Assembly (NCBI RefSeq): GCF_900106975.1 | Contig: NZ_FNNU01000009.1 | Location: 1-64,000, forward strand | Source: Pseudomonas kuykendallii | Lineage (GTDB): Bacteria > Pseudomonadota > Gammaproteobacteria > Pseudomonadales > Pseudomonadaceae | Reading direction: 5' to 3' | DNA: 64,000 nt | Shown: piece after piece, positions 43,590 to 52,743 of the stretch | How positions within the stretch are numbered: the first letter of the stretch is position 1 | Layout of the letters: every line of letters begins with the position of its first letter | Made by a program: the position numbers and the translations under genes | The notes under the pieces: model-generated | What the model was told of the DNA's origin: nothing | Databases searched by the model: none | What the model saw: only the letters and a program-made list of their open reading frames with translations

Positions 43590-44729
43590 TCAGCCGGGCG
43601 CGGGTGCAGCCGTGCGACCGAAGCGCTGCAACTGCATTTCCTTCAGCCGGCTCAGGGTGCGGCGGAACGGAAAGGCCAGGTAGCCCTCAGTGTACAGCGC
43701 ATCCATCGCCACCTCGGCCTCGATATAGAGCGGCACCTGGCGGTCGTAGCATTCGTCGACCAGGGCGATGAAGCGACGCGCGCCGTCGTCGTGCTTCGAC
43801 AGCCTGGGCAGTTCGCGGTCGCCGGCGGCCACCTGCTCGGCCGCGTCCTCGGTGCCACGGGCGATCTTGCCCTCGCCCTGGCGCGCGCTCATGTTCGGCA
43901 CGCCGCTCAGCAGCACCGCATCGAACTGGTCGCAGAGCACGATGAAGTCGTAGGCCGCCAGCGGCCCCTTGCACAGGTCGTCGAAACGACTCCAGAGCAC
44001 CCGCGCGCTGCGCCGCACCACGGCGATCGGGCGGTGCGCCAGGGTCACCGGTTCGCGGGAGCCGGCATCGTCTCCCGCCAACTGCCGGAAAACCGCCTCC
44101 AGGGCACTTGGCTGCCCGGCTTGGGCCAGCCAGTAACGCTGCAAGCCGACGCCGGGATGCAGGCGGTGATCCTCGCCGCCGTCGAGGTTAACCACCTGCA
44201 TGCAGCGGTTGATCGCGGCGATCGCCGGCAGGAAACGCTGGCGGTTGAAGCCGTCCGCATAGAGCTGCTCGGGCGGCTGGTTGGAGGTGGCGACCAGCAC
44301 CACGCCCTGCTCGAACATCACCTCGAACAGCCGCCCGAGGATGATCGCGTCACCTATATCGTTGACGAACAGTTCGTCGAAACACAGCACCCTCACCTCG
44401 CGCCCCAGCTCCGTGGCCAGTGCCTGCAGCGGATCGGCGGTGCCGACCAGCTGGAACAGCCGCTGGTGCACCCAGCGCATGAAATGGTGGAAGTGCTGGC
44501 GCCGGGCCGGCACCTGAAGGCTCTCGTGGAAGCGATCCATCAGCCAGGTCTTGCCCCTGCCGACCGGGCCCCACAGGTACACGCCGCTGCCGGGCGAAGC
44601 GCCGCCACCGGCGTGGATGGCCTGCTGGCAGCGCTCGAGGATCTGCACGGCGTGCCATTGCGCCGGGTCCGACTGGAAACCCTGCTCGACCGCGAGGCGA
44701 TACGCCGCCAGGGGAGAAAGCGAACTCAT
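43590..44729 (-). CDS. zapE: Cell-division ATPase ZapE
   Basis: This is a 379-residue AFG1/ZapE-type AAA ATPase associated with the Z-ring under low oxygen. Walker A GPVGRGKTWLMDRF, Walker B VLCFDELFVNDIGDA and sensor residues in LVATSNQPPEQLY are visible. The C-terminal part has FDDLCKGPLAAYDFIVLCDQFD typical for the family. ATG 44729 (MSSLSPLAAYRLA) is chosen by homology; the ribosome site is weak and a longer frame exists upstream. It converges with nothing and is monocistronic. Confidence 0.9.
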   Translation of the reverse strand: MSSLSPLAAYRLAVEQGFQSDPAQWHAVQILERCQQAIHAGGGASPGSGVYLWGPVGRGKTWLMDRFHESLQVPARRQHFHHFMRWVHQRLFQLVGTADPLQALATELGREVRVLCFDELFVNDIGDAIILGRLFEVMFEQGVVLVATSNQPPEQLYADGFNRQRFLPAIAAINRCMQVVNLDGGEDHRLHPGVGLQRYWLAQAGQPSALEAVFRQLAGDDAGSREPVTLAHRPIAVVRRSARVLWSRFDDLCKGPLAAYDFIVLCDQFDAVLLSGVPNMSARQGEGKIARGTEDAAEQVAAGDRELPRLSKHDDGARRFIALVDECYDRQVPLYIEAEVAMDALYTEGYLAFPFRRTLSRLKEMQLQRFGRTAAPAPG

Positions 44730-44955
44730 GAGTGAACTACCGAGCGAAGACCGCGCGAATGATGGGCCATCGCGGCGCGGCTTTGAAGTCGCGTCGCTGG
44801 CCCCGCCCGGCAATCTGCCGTCCGACGCGTTCGCTGTTGCAACAAGTGGCAACTAACACCGAAGAATCACTCGCCTGGCCGCGCCCGGGAGTATCCACGC
44901 AAGTTCGAGGTCATAACTGGGTAACCGCGTGATTACGTTATCCCGGAGAACTGCC

Positions 44956-45180
44956 ATGACGATCGAGATCAATACCCACAATTCCACCTGCGCCGTTTTC
45001 GTCGACGACCGCAAATACGAAAGTCCCCTGGACCAGGTACGCGTGACGACCGACGAGGCGACGCGCATGTCGGTACTTGAAATAGCCGGACGCCGCCAGC
45101 TCATCAGTGAACCGGATGCCGAGCACCTGATAGGTGCAGGTGCCGAAGACGCGCGGTTCAATCTGTTGAAGGATGACTGA
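44956..45180 (+). CDS. Small conserved Pseudomonas protein, probably DUF3203
   Basis: This is a 74-residue soluble protein (MTIEINTHNSTCAVFVDDRK, DEATRMSVLEIAGRRQLIS, DARFNLLKDD). The sequence pattern fits the DUF3203 group known from pseudomonads, though this was recognised from memory only. GGAGA lies seven bases before ATG 44956. No function is known. Confidence 0.75.
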   Translation: MTIEINTHNSTCAVFVDDRKYESPLDQVRVTTDEATRMSVLEIAGRRQLISEPDAEHLIGAGAEDARFNLLKDD

Positions 45181-45253
45181 GTCGCGTCATTGAATCTTTT
45201 TACGTAAATACAGTCTTTTCAGTACGCCGCATTAATCCGCGTATGGATGTATT

Positions 45254-45278
45254 CGCGGCGATGGATATAATCGCCGCG
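45254..45278 (+). promoter_or_regulatory. Palindrome enclosing a -10 box upstream of the 45382 gene
   Basis: CGCGGCGAT and ATCGCCGCG form a perfect 9-base inverted repeat with a seven-base centre. TATAAT (45266-45271) lies across the centre and right arm. A further half site CGCGGCG follows at 45284-45290. A repressor bound here would cover the promoter. Confidence 0.5.
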
Positions 45279-45381
45279 CCCAACGCGGCGACAAGTATCA
45301 AGAACGATAAAAAACCCGACGCAGCGCAGCGGTCCCGCCGCCTCGCCCAGCGTCCTCCATGTTCGATCAACAGGATCAATC

Positions 45382-45591
45382 GTGAATAAAGACGAACTGC
45401 GCGCAGAACTAGAGCGCCAGGCGCAACGCTATATGGATATTAACGGCGGAGAAGTCAAAACCTACGCTGCTCAACCGGAACCCGAGCGTAAGCCTTGGCG
45501 CAAGAAAGCCAGTGTGCTGGACCAAGCTTTCCAGCAGGAACTGCAAAAGATGGAAAAGGAACTGGAAAAAGCCGATACCGAAGGCGTCTGA
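45382..45591 (+). CDS. Small charged protein of unknown function
   Basis: This is a 69-residue hydrophilic protein (MNKDELRAELERQAQRYMDI, VLDQAFQQELQKMEKELEKA). The second half is predicted helical and likely coiled-coil. The base composition is lower in GC than its neighbours. I do not recognise a family. The upstream region has TATAAT within a palindrome, and a strong hairpin follows the gene, so it is probably a separately transcribed real gene. Confidence 0.7.
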   Translation: MNKDELRAELERQAQRYMDINGGEVKTYAAQPEPERKPWRKKASVLDQAFQQELQKMEKELEKADTEGV

Positions 45592-45617
45592 GTATTTCCA
45601 CCCTCCTGATTACATGA

Positions 45618-45654
45618 ACGCAGCGGCCGCCCTAAAAAAGTGCGGCCGCTGCGT
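45618..45654 (+). terminator. Strong 13-base-stem hairpin downstream of small gene
   Basis: ACGCAGCGGCCGC and GCGGCCGCTGCGT pair perfectly around the loop CCTAAAAAAGT. No T run follows on either strand. It may end the transcript or be a structured RNA element. Confidence 0.5.
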
Positions 45655-45784
45655 ATCCATCATCGAACTTTCTGCATTCGCGACATTTCGTCGTATGCAT
45701 TCAAGCTATCTCGGCGCTGACCGATAGGCTGCACAGGCCAGGGTGTTTGGCCGACTACCCGTGCACGTCAAACCGGATTCCGCC

Positions 45785-47674
45785 ATGCCTTCGAACCTGA
45801 AGTTCAGCCACAAGATTCTGCTCGCCGCCTCGCTGGTGGTGGTGGTCGCCTTCTCGCTGTTCACCCTCTACAACGACTACCTGCAGCGCAACGCGATTCG
45901 CGAGGACCTGGAGAACTATCTGGGGGAAATGGGCGAAGTGACCGCCAGCAACATCCAGAACTGGCTGTCCGGGCGCCTTCTGCTGGTGGAAAGCGCGGCG
46001 CAATCGGTCGCCAACAACGATTCGACGGAGGCGGTGGTCAACCTGCTGGAGCAGAAGGCGCTGACCTCCAGCTTCAATTTCACCTACCTGGGCACTCGCG
46101 ACGGCGCCTTCACCATGCGCCCGGACGATCCGATGCCCGACGGCTACGACCCGCGCACCCGGCCCTGGTACAAGGATGCGCTCGCCGCCGGCGGCACCAC
46201 GCTCACCGAACCCTACATCGACGCCGCCAGCAACGAGCTGATCATCACCATCGCCACCCCCGCGCGCCGGGACGGCCAGACCCTCGGCGTGGTCGGCGGC
46301 GACCTGGGGCTGCAGACCCTGGTGAAGATCATCAACTCGCTGGACTTCGAGGGCATGGGTTACGCCTTCCTGGTCAGCGCCGACGGCAAGATGCTGGTTC
46401 ATCCGGACAAGAACCTGGTGATGAAATCGCTGAACGAAGCCTTCCCCGCCAGCAAGCTGAGCATCGGCCCCGGCTTCAGCGAAGTCGAAGGCGCCGAGGG
46501 CACGCGCATCGTCACCTTTGCCCAGGTGAAGGGGCTGCCCTCGGTGAACTGGTACGTCGGCCTGTCCATCGACAAGGCCAAGGCGTTCTCCATGCTGCAG
46601 GAATTCCGTACCTCGGCGATCGTCGCCACGATCGTGGCGGTGGTGCTGATCCTGCTGCTGCTCGGCATGCTGATCCGCGTGTTGATGCAGCCGGTGCGCC
46701 TGATGGGCCGTGCGATGGAGGACATCGCCGAAGGCCAGGGCGACCTGACCAAGCGCCTGGAAATCCACTCGCACGACGAGTTCGGCGACCTGGCGGACGC
46801 CTTCAACCGCTTCGTCGGACGGGTCCACGCCTCGATTCGCGAAGTCTCCTCGGCCACCGCGCAGGTGCATGAAGTCGCCCAACTGGTGGTCAGCGCCTCC
46901 AATTCGTCGATGAGCAACTCCGACGAGCAGGCCAACCGGACCCACAGCGTCGCCGCGGCGATCAACGAACTCGGCGCCACCGCGCAGGAAATCGCGCGCA
47001 ATGCCGCCGACGCCTCGCATCAGGCTTCCGATGTCCGCAACCTCGCCGAAGACGGCCGCCAGGTGGTGCAGAAGACCATCGGCGCGATGACCGACCTGTC
47101 CGGAAAGATTCGCTCGTCCTGCGACACCATCGAGGAGCTCAACGGCAAGACCGCCAACATCGGGCAGATTCTCGAGGTGATCCGCGGCATTTCCGAGCAG
47201 ACCAACCTGCTGGCGCTCAACGCCGCCATCGAAGCGGCGCGCGCCGGGGAAGCCGGGCGTGGCTTCGCGGTGGTCGCCGACGAGGTGCGCAACCTCGCCC
47301 ATCGCACGCAGGAATCGGCGGCGCAGGTGCAGCAGATGATCGAGGAATTGCAGGTCGGCGCGCGCACCTCGGTCAGCACCATGACCGAGAGCCAGCGCTA
47401 CAGCGAACAGAGCGTGGAAGTCGCCAATCAGGCCGGCGAGCGCCTGGGCAGCGTGACCCAGCGGATCGGCGAGATCGACGGCATGAATCAGTCGGTCGCC
47501 GCCGCCACCGAGGAACAGACCACGGTGATCGAGTCGCTGAACGTGGATATCAACGAAATCAACCTGCTGAACCAGGAAGGCGTGGAAAACCTCCAGGCCA
47601 CCCTGCGCGCCTGTGGCGACCTGGAAGGCCAGGTCACCCGCCTCAAGCACCTGGTGGACAGCTTCCGCATCTGA
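45785..47674 (+). CDS. Amino-acid chemoreceptor of the PctA type (dCache MCP)
   Basis: This is a 629-residue transmembrane chemoreceptor. It has TM1 (about 11-28), a periplasmic dCache domain, TM2 (about 278-302), HAMP and a cytoplasmic MCP domain with the hairpin [20 protein letters not shown]. The residues known to bind amino acids in PctA are all present and at the same numbers: Tyr121, Arg126, Trp128, Tyr129, Tyr144, Asp146 and Asp173. It should therefore sense one or more L-amino acids. Start ATG 45785 was chosen to give these positions and a normal N-terminus. Confidence 0.93.
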   Translation: MPSNLKFSHKILLAASLVVVVAFSLFTLYNDYLQRNAIREDLENYLGEMGEVTASNIQNWLSGRLLLVESAAQSVANNDSTEAVVNLLEQKALTSSFNFTYLGTRDGAFTMRPDDPMPDGYDPRTRPWYKDALAAGGTTLTEPYIDAASNELIITIATPARRDGQTLGVVGGDLGLQTLVKIINSLDFEGMGYAFLVSADGKMLVHPDKNLVMKSLNEAFPASKLSIGPGFSEVEGAEGTRIVTFAQVKGLPSVNWYVGLSIDKAKAFSMLQEFRTSAIVATIVAVVLILLLLGMLIRVLMQPVRLMGRAMEDIAEGQGDLTKRLEIHSHDEFGDLADAFNRFVGRVHASIREVSSATAQVHEVAQLVVSASNSSMSNSDEQANRTHSVAAAINELGATAQEIARNAADASHQASDVRNLAEDGRQVVQKTIGAMTDLSGKIRSSCDTIEELNGKTANIGQILEVIRGISEQTNLLALNAAIEAARAGEAGRGFAVVADEVRNLAHRTQESAAQVQQMIEELQVGARTSVSTMTESQRYSEQSVEVANQAGERLGSVTQRIGEIDGMNQSVAAATEEQTTVIESLNVDINEINLLNQEGVENLQATLRACGDLEGQVTRLKHLVDSFRI

Positions 47675-47692
47675 CCTGCGGCGCCGCCGGGC

Positions 47693-49216
47693 TCAGTGGC
47701 CTCCGCCGCCCGCGGCCTTGGCGGTGAACGGCGGTTTGGCCAGCCAGATGATCAGGATCAGGCCGAAGAACATCCACCCGAGCAGGGTGAAGTACTCCAC
47801 CGTCGAGAGCATGTAGGCCTGGCTCTCGACGATCTTGTCGATCTGCGCGTAGTGCGCGGTCGATGCCCCTCCCAACTGCTGCAGATACTGCTGCGTCGCC
47901 GGGTCGTAGGCGGTCACGTGCTCGGCCAGCTGCGCGTGGTGCAGGTCGGCGCGCCGCTGCCAGATCCAGGTGGTCAGCGACGAGGCGAAGCTGCCGCCAA
48001 GCACACGCAGGAAGGTCGCCAGGCCCGAGCCGTCGGCGATGTCCTTGGGCGGCAGGCTGGAGAGCAGGATGCTGGTGGTGGGCATGAAGAACAGCGCGAT
48101 GCCCAGCCCCATGAACACCTGCACTTCGGCGATGTGGCGGTAATCCACCTCGGTGTTGAAGGTGGCGCGCATGAAGCAGGACGCCCCGATCACCAGGAAC
48201 GAACCGCCGGACAGCAGGCGCATGTCGACCTTGTGCGCGAAACGCCCCACCAGCGGCGAGAGGAACACCGGCAGCAGGCCGATCGGCGCCGCAGCCAGGC
48301 CCGCCCACACCGGCGTGTAGCCGAGCTGGGTCTGCAGCCACTGCGGCAGCAGCAGGTTGATGCCGAAGAACCCGGAATAGCCGAGCACCAGCGCCAGCGT
48401 GCCGAAGGAGAAATTGCGGTAGCGGAACAGGCTCAGGTTGACGATCGGGTGCTTGTCGGTGAGTTCCCAGATCACCAGGGCAATCAGCGCCACCACCGCC
48501 ACCGCGCCGCCGACCTGGATGAAGGTCGACTCGAACCAGTCCAGGTCGTTGCCCTTGTCGAGCACCACCTGCAGCAGGCCGACGCCGATCACCAGCAGGC
48601 TCAGGCCGACGTAGTCGATAGGCTGATGAACGATCTTCTCCGGCCGTTTGCCCAACTGGCTCCAGACCACCAGGCAGGCGAACACGCCGATCGGCACGTT
48701 GATGAAGAAGATCCAGGGCCAGCTGTAGTTGTCGGTGATCCAGCCGCCGGCGATCGGTCCGATGATCGGCGCCACCACGGTCACCATCGCCAGCAGCGCC
48801 AGCGCCATGCCGCGCTTGGCGGTGGGAAAGATCGCCAGCAGCAGCGTCTGCGCCATCGGATACAGCGGCCCGGCGACGAACCCCTGCAACGCGCGGAACA
48901 GCACCAGCTCGGGCATCGAGCGGGCGATGCCGCAGAGGAACGAGGTGATCACGAACAGCATCACCGCGGCGAGGAACAGCTTCACCTCGCCGAAGCGCCG
49001 CGCCATCCAGCCGGTCAACGGCAGGGCGATGGCGTTGCACACGGCGAACGAGGTGATCACCCAGGTGCCCTGCTCCGAACTCACCCCGAGGTTGCCGGCG
49101 ATGGTCGGCAACGCGACGTTGGCGATGGTGGTGTCGAGCACCTGCATGAAGGTCGCCAGGGAAATCCCGATGGTCGCCAGCAGCATGCTCGCCGGGCGGA
49201 AGGCGTTATCGCTCAT
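47693..49216 (-). CDS. DHA2-type drug efflux MFS transporter, EmrB-like
   Basis: This is a 507-residue inner-membrane pump with about 14 helices. The family pattern is visible in GISLATFMQVLDTTIANVALPTIAGNLGVS and WVITSFAVCNAIALPLTGWMARRFG, plus the helix-5 motif PIIGPIAGGWITDNYSWPWIFFINVPIG. With the adaptor and the outer-membrane factor encoded upstream it should form a tripartite pump through both membranes. It is the last gene of the MarR-controlled operon. Confidence 0.94.
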   Translation of the reverse strand: MSDNAFRPASMLLATIGISLATFMQVLDTTIANVALPTIAGNLGVSSEQGTWVITSFAVCNAIALPLTGWMARRFGEVKLFLAAVMLFVITSFLCGIARSMPELVLFRALQGFVAGPLYPMAQTLLLAIFPTAKRGMALALLAMVTVVAPIIGPIAGGWITDNYSWPWIFFINVPIGVFACLVVWSQLGKRPEKIVHQPIDYVGLSLLVIGVGLLQVVLDKGNDLDWFESTFIQVGGAVAVVALIALVIWELTDKHPIVNLSLFRYRNFSFGTLALVLGYSGFFGINLLLPQWLQTQLGYTPVWAGLAAAPIGLLPVFLSPLVGRFAHKVDMRLLSGGSFLVIGASCFMRATFNTEVDYRHIAEVQVFMGLGIALFFMPTTSILLSSLPPKDIADGSGLATFLRVLGGSFASSLTTWIWQRRADLHHAQLAEHVTAYDPATQQYLQQLGGASTAHYAQIDKIVESQAYMLSTVEYFTLLGWMFFGLILIIWLAKPPFTAKAAGGGGH

Positions 49217-49228
49217 GGCAGGCTCCCG

Positions 49229-50452
49229 TCAGCGCCCGGCCACGCCACCGGCGCGGGTGCCCGGCGCGTTGCGCTGGATGATCTGCTCGATCAGCGCGTC
49301 GGCCTCGGCCAGTTGTCGCTCGTACACGTCGGTGGAGAAACGCGGCTGCTCGAGCGGCTTCTGCGCCAGCAACTCGCCGTCCTGGTCGTGCAGGTCGACG
49401 TTTACATCGGTGGACAGGCCGATCCGCAGCGGATGCTTCTTCAGGTTGTCCGGCTCCAGGCGGATGCGCACCGGCAGGCGCTGGACGATCTTGATCCAGT
49501 TGCCGCTGGCGTTCTGCGCCGGCAGCAGCGAGAACGCGGTGCCGGTGCCGACGCCGAGGCTTTCCACGGTGCCGCGGTAGCGCACGTCGCTACCGTAGAG
49601 GTCGGCCTCGACCTCCACCGGCTGGCCGATGCGCATGTCGCGCAGCTGGGTTTCCTTGAAGTTCGCGTCGATCCAGATCTGCTCCAGCGGCACCACCGCC
49701 ATCAGCGGAGTGCCCGGCTGCACGCGGGAACCGACTTGCACGGAACGCTGCGCGACATAGCCGCTGACCGGCGCCACCAGGCTGCTGCGCGCCTCGTCGA
49801 GGTAGGCCTGGCGCATCTGCGCAGCCGCCGCCTTGACGTCCGGGTGCGAGGCGATGTCGGTCTCGTCGACCAACGCGGCGTTGGTATCAAGCTGCTGCTG
49901 CGCGGAGGTCAGCGCGCTCTGCGCCGAGGTCAGGGTGTCGCGGGCATGGGACAGTTCTTCCTGGGAAATCGCGCCGCCCTGAGCCAGCTTCTGGCGACGC
50001 TGGAAGTCGCTGCGCGCGCGCTCCACGTCGGTCTTGCGCGAGGCGACCTGGGCCTTGTAGGAGTCCACGTTGCTGTACAGCCCGCGCACCTGGCGCACGG
50101 TCTTCGCCAGGTTGGCTTCGGCGCTCTGCAGCGCGACCTCGCTGTCGCTCGGATCGAAACGCACCAGCACCTGGCCCTGCTCGACGTAGTCGCCATCGTC
50201 GGCGCCGATGCTGACCACCGTGCCGGTGATCTGCGGGGTGATCTGCACCAGGTTGCCGTTGACGTAGGCGTCGTCGGTGCTCTCGTGGAACCGCCCGTAG
50301 AACAGGTGATAGAGGTAAACCCCGAGCACGGCGAGGATCACCAGCAGCGCCAGGCCGATGAGCAGCGTCCTGCGCTTGCCGGAGGATTTGTTGTTCTGTT
50401 CGGCGCCGGCGCTCTCGGCGTGCTCGACGGTGTTGGGCGTGGAATCAGCCAT
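49229..50452 (-). CDS. EmrA/HlyD-type membrane-fusion protein
   Basis: This is a 407-residue periplasmic adaptor anchored by one N-terminal helix (LLIGLALLVILAVLGVYLYHLFY). The lipoyl halves are ESTDDAYVNGNLVQITPQITGTV and SSLVAPVSGYVAQRSVQVGSRV, separated by a long coiled coil (residues about 110-210). It connects the EmrB-like pump with the outer-membrane factor. It lies 12 bases before the pump gene and 10 bases after the factor gene. Confidence 0.94.
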   Translation of the reverse strand: MADSTPNTVEHAESAGAEQNNKSSGKRRTLLIGLALLVILAVLGVYLYHLFYGRFHESTDDAYVNGNLVQITPQITGTVVSIGADDGDYVEQGQVLVRFDPSDSEVALQSAEANLAKTVRQVRGLYSNVDSYKAQVASRKTDVERARSDFQRRQKLAQGGAISQEELSHARDTLTSAQSALTSAQQQLDTNAALVDETDIASHPDVKAAAAQMRQAYLDEARSSLVAPVSGYVAQRSVQVGSRVQPGTPLMAVVPLEQIWIDANFKETQLRDMRIGQPVEVEADLYGSDVRYRGTVESLGVGTGTAFSLLPAQNASGNWIKIVQRLPVRIRLEPDNLKKHPLRIGLSTDVNVDLHDQDGELLAQKPLEQPRFSTDVYERQLAEADALIEQIIQRNAPGTRAGGVAGR

Positions 50453-50462
50453 GGTCGTCTAC

Positions 50463-51926
50463 TCAGCGTGAAGAGGTGGAGGCTGCGGCGAGCGGAGTCG
50501 CGGGCGAGCCGGAAATTTGGAAACCGCCGCCCAGCGCCTGCATCAGCAGCACCGCGCTATCGACGCGCTGGGCGTTCAGGCTGACGAGCTGGCGCTCGGC
50601 CTGCAGCAGTTGCTGCTCGACACTCAGCGCGTCGAGGTAGTTGCCGATGCCGTCGCCGTAGCGCTGCATGGCGATGTCGAAGGAGCTGCGGGCGATGTCG
50701 CGGGCGCGCTGCTGCTGGAGGATCTGCTGGTCCAGCGAGCGCAGCTGGGTGATGCCGTCGCCGATATCGCCGAGCGCCGCGAGCAGCGTCTGGTTGTACT
50801 GCGCCACGGCGAGGTCGTAGTCGGCATCGCGGCCGGCCAGGTCGGCGCGCCGACGGCCGCCGTCGAAGATCGGCAGCGACAGCGCCGGTCCGACCTCGAA
50901 GAAGCGGCTCGGCCCACCGAATAGCGCGTCGCCAAGCACCGACTTGATACCGGCGGACGCCGTCAGGTTGAGGTTCGGGTAGAAGCGCGTCTTGCTGGCG
51001 TCGATGTCCCGCGACGCCGCCTCGACACGCCAGCGCGCGGCGACCAGGTCCGGGCGCCGGCCGATCAGCTCCGCCGGCAACTGCGCCGGCAGGCTCACCG
51101 CGGTCGGTGCGATCAGTTGCGGACGCGGCAGCTCGGCGCCGCGGTCCGGGCCCTTGCCCAGCAGCACCGCCAGGCGGATCTGCGCACTGCGCACCTGCTG
51201 GCGCGCGGCGGTCAGCGTCGCATCGGCCGCGGCTTCCAGGCTCTGCGTCTGCTGCAACTGGTATTCGCTGTCGATCCCGGCGGCGTATCGGCGCTGCGAC
51301 AGCTCGAGCATGTCGCGGGTGCGTTTGAGGTCCTGCTCGGCGATGTCCTGGGTGCGGAACGCCAGGCCGAGGTCGTTGTAGCCGCGCGCCACGTTGGCGG
51401 CGAGCGTCAGCCGCGCGGCCTGGCCATCGACTTCGCTGGCCCGCGCGCGCCCCAGCGCCGCTTCCCAGGCGGCGCGCTCGCCACCCCAGAGATCGAAGCT
51501 GTAGCTGGCATCCGCCGACAGGCTGCGCAGCGTGCCGTAGCGTTCGCCCTGGCCACTGGAATCATCGATGCGCGACTCGCGCGAACGGCTGACGGCGGCG
51601 TTGAGGTCGACATTCGGCTGGCGGTCCGCATCGGCGGCGAGCGCGGCGGCGCTGGCCTGGCGCGTACGCGCGTCGGCTACCTGGAGGTCGGGGCTGGAGG
51701 CCAGCGCTTCACGAATCAACGCATCGAGGCGCACATCGCCAAGGCTGTTCCACCAGTCGGCACGCGGCCAGGCAGCCGGCGTCAGGCGCTCGCTGGCGAA
51801 GGTGCGCTCGCTGCTCAGCGTGCCCGCATCGAGCAGCGCACCCTCGGGCTGCAAGCCACGTGACGAGGCGCAGCCGGCCAGCGCCAGGGCCACGCACAGG
51901 GCGCAAAGGGAAAGGCGTGCGTTCAT
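50463..51926 (-). CDS. Outer-membrane efflux lipoprotein (NodT/OprM family)
   Basis: This is a 487-residue TolC-type factor with a lipoprotein signal (LCALCVALALAGC, lipobox cysteine at 19). The two tandem OEP repeats are visible as WWNSLGDVRLDALIREALASSPDLQVADARTRQA and the later RPDLVAARWRVEAASRDIDASKTRFYPNLNLTAS. The protein forms a trimeric channel for the pump encoded after it. ATG 51926 follows the MarR stop by one base. Confidence 0.93.
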   Translation of the reverse strand: MNARLSLCALCVALALAGCASSRGLQPEGALLDAGTLSSERTFASERLTPAAWPRADWWNSLGDVRLDALIREALASSPDLQVADARTRQASAAALAADADRQPNVDLNAAVSRSRESRIDDSSGQGERYGTLRSLSADASYSFDLWGGERAAWEAALGRARASEVDGQAARLTLAANVARGYNDLGLAFRTQDIAEQDLKRTRDMLELSQRRYAAGIDSEYQLQQTQSLEAAADATLTAARQQVRSAQIRLAVLLGKGPDRGAELPRPQLIAPTAVSLPAQLPAELIGRRPDLVAARWRVEAASRDIDASKTRFYPNLNLTASAGIKSVLGDALFGGPSRFFEVGPALSLPIFDGGRRRADLAGRDADYDLAVAQYNQTLLAALGDIGDGITQLRSLDQQILQQQRARDIARSSFDIAMQRYGDGIGNYLDALSVEQQLLQAERQLVSLNAQRVDSAVLLMQALGGGFQISGSPATPLAAASTSSR

Positions 51927-51927
51927 C

Positions 51928-52401
51928 TCAGTGCGCTCCCTGGGCATCCGGCAACAGGCCGGTGGGCGTCAGGATCTTGCGCAGCAGCCGGTCCAGCTCC
52001 TTGAACTCTTCGCGGGTCAGGGGCTGTGTCAGGTCGTTCAGCGCATCCGCGGCGATGGACATGATCTGCTGGCTGAAGGCCTTGCCCTGCTCGGTCAGCA
52101 GGAGGCGCACCTGGCGCCGATCGGCGTCGCAACGCACCCGCGTCAGTAGGCCCTTGTTCTCCAGCCGGTCGAGCATCCGCGTCATCGCACCACTGTCCAG
52201 CGACAGCGCCCGACACAGGGCTGCCGGCGTATCCAGTGCCGCGTCCTTCTGTTGCAAGAGCAGGACCTTGAATTGCGCCGCCGTGACGTCGTGGGGAGCC
52301 AGGTACTTGTCCAACAGGCGGTCCTTCTGCTGGTTGACCAGCGCAAGGAGGTGGCCGATGGAATAGCGCAGGGGGAAATTGTCGCGATCGTAGTGCTGCA
52401 T
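51928..52401 (-). CDS. MarR-family repressor of the efflux operon
   Basis: This is a 157-residue winged-helix regulator. The DNA-binding part reads TAAQFKVLLLQQ, LCRALSLDSGAMTRMLDRLENKGLLTRVRCDADRRQVRLLLTEQG. It is first in the operon marR, outer-membrane factor, adaptor and pump. Two 16-base repeated boxes lie directly upstream and are good candidates for its operator, implying autoregulation and release by a drug or aromatic compound. Confidence 0.93.
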   Translation of the reverse strand: MQHYDRDNFPLRYSIGHLLALVNQQKDRLLDKYLAPHDVTAAQFKVLLLQQKDAALDTPAALCRALSLDSGAMTRMLDRLENKGLLTRVRCDADRRQVRLLLTEQGKAFSQQIMSIAADALNDLTQPLTREEFKELDRLLRKILTPTGLLPDAQGAH

Positions 52402-52406
52402 GTTCT

Positions 52407-52453
52407 CTGCCTAGTCAGCTATACGCAAAGAACAATACTGCCTAGGCAGCTAT
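52407..52453 (-). promoter_or_regulatory. Paired MarR operator boxes
   Basis: CTGCCTAGTCAGCTAT (52407-52422) and CTGCCTAGGCAGCTAT (52438-52453) differ at one base and are spaced 31 bases apart. The second contains a perfect palindrome CTGCCTAGGCAG. The first begins six bases upstream of the marR start. Confidence 0.75.
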
Positions 52454-52532
52454 TAGGCCATGACAAATCCTGCAACAGTCTTTCGCCGTAATCGAACAAG
52501 TCGCCCGCGGTGCGGGAAAAGAAAAGACGCCC

Positions 52533-52730
52533 TCAGGCGCCTTCGTCGTCAGTCTTGCCGGGCGGAGGCCCCTCGCCCTCCTCGTCCTTGAGCCGCTCCC
52601 ACAACGCCTGGGCGTCGGGAAACTCGGTGCCATCCTCGCTGCTCAGCGCCTCCGGATCGTAGCGCCGCACGCAGCCCTCGCCGACGGTGGGCGGCGCTTT
52701 CGAGGTGGCACGGTCGAGGGGATCGCTCAC
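52533..52730 (-). CDS. Small acidic protein of unknown function after purU
   Basis: This is a 65-residue acidic protein (SDPLDRATSKAPPTVGEGCVRRYD, FPDAQALWERLKDEEGEGPPP). GTG 52730 is used as start because GGAG lies six bases upstream. The longer frame reads through purU and is not supported. It lies 13 bases after the purU stop and is probably cotranscribed. No family recognised. Confidence 0.65.
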   Translation of the reverse strand: MSDPLDRATSKAPPTVGEGCVRRYDPEALSSEDGTEFPDAQALWERLKDEEGEGPPPGKTDDEGA

Positions 52731-52743
52731 GGGCAACTCCGGC

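Noticed and set aside
47696-50584. Antisense open frame of about 960 codons over the efflux genes.
   Set aside because: Artefact of high third-position GC; the sense strand holds three well-recognised genes with ribosome sites.
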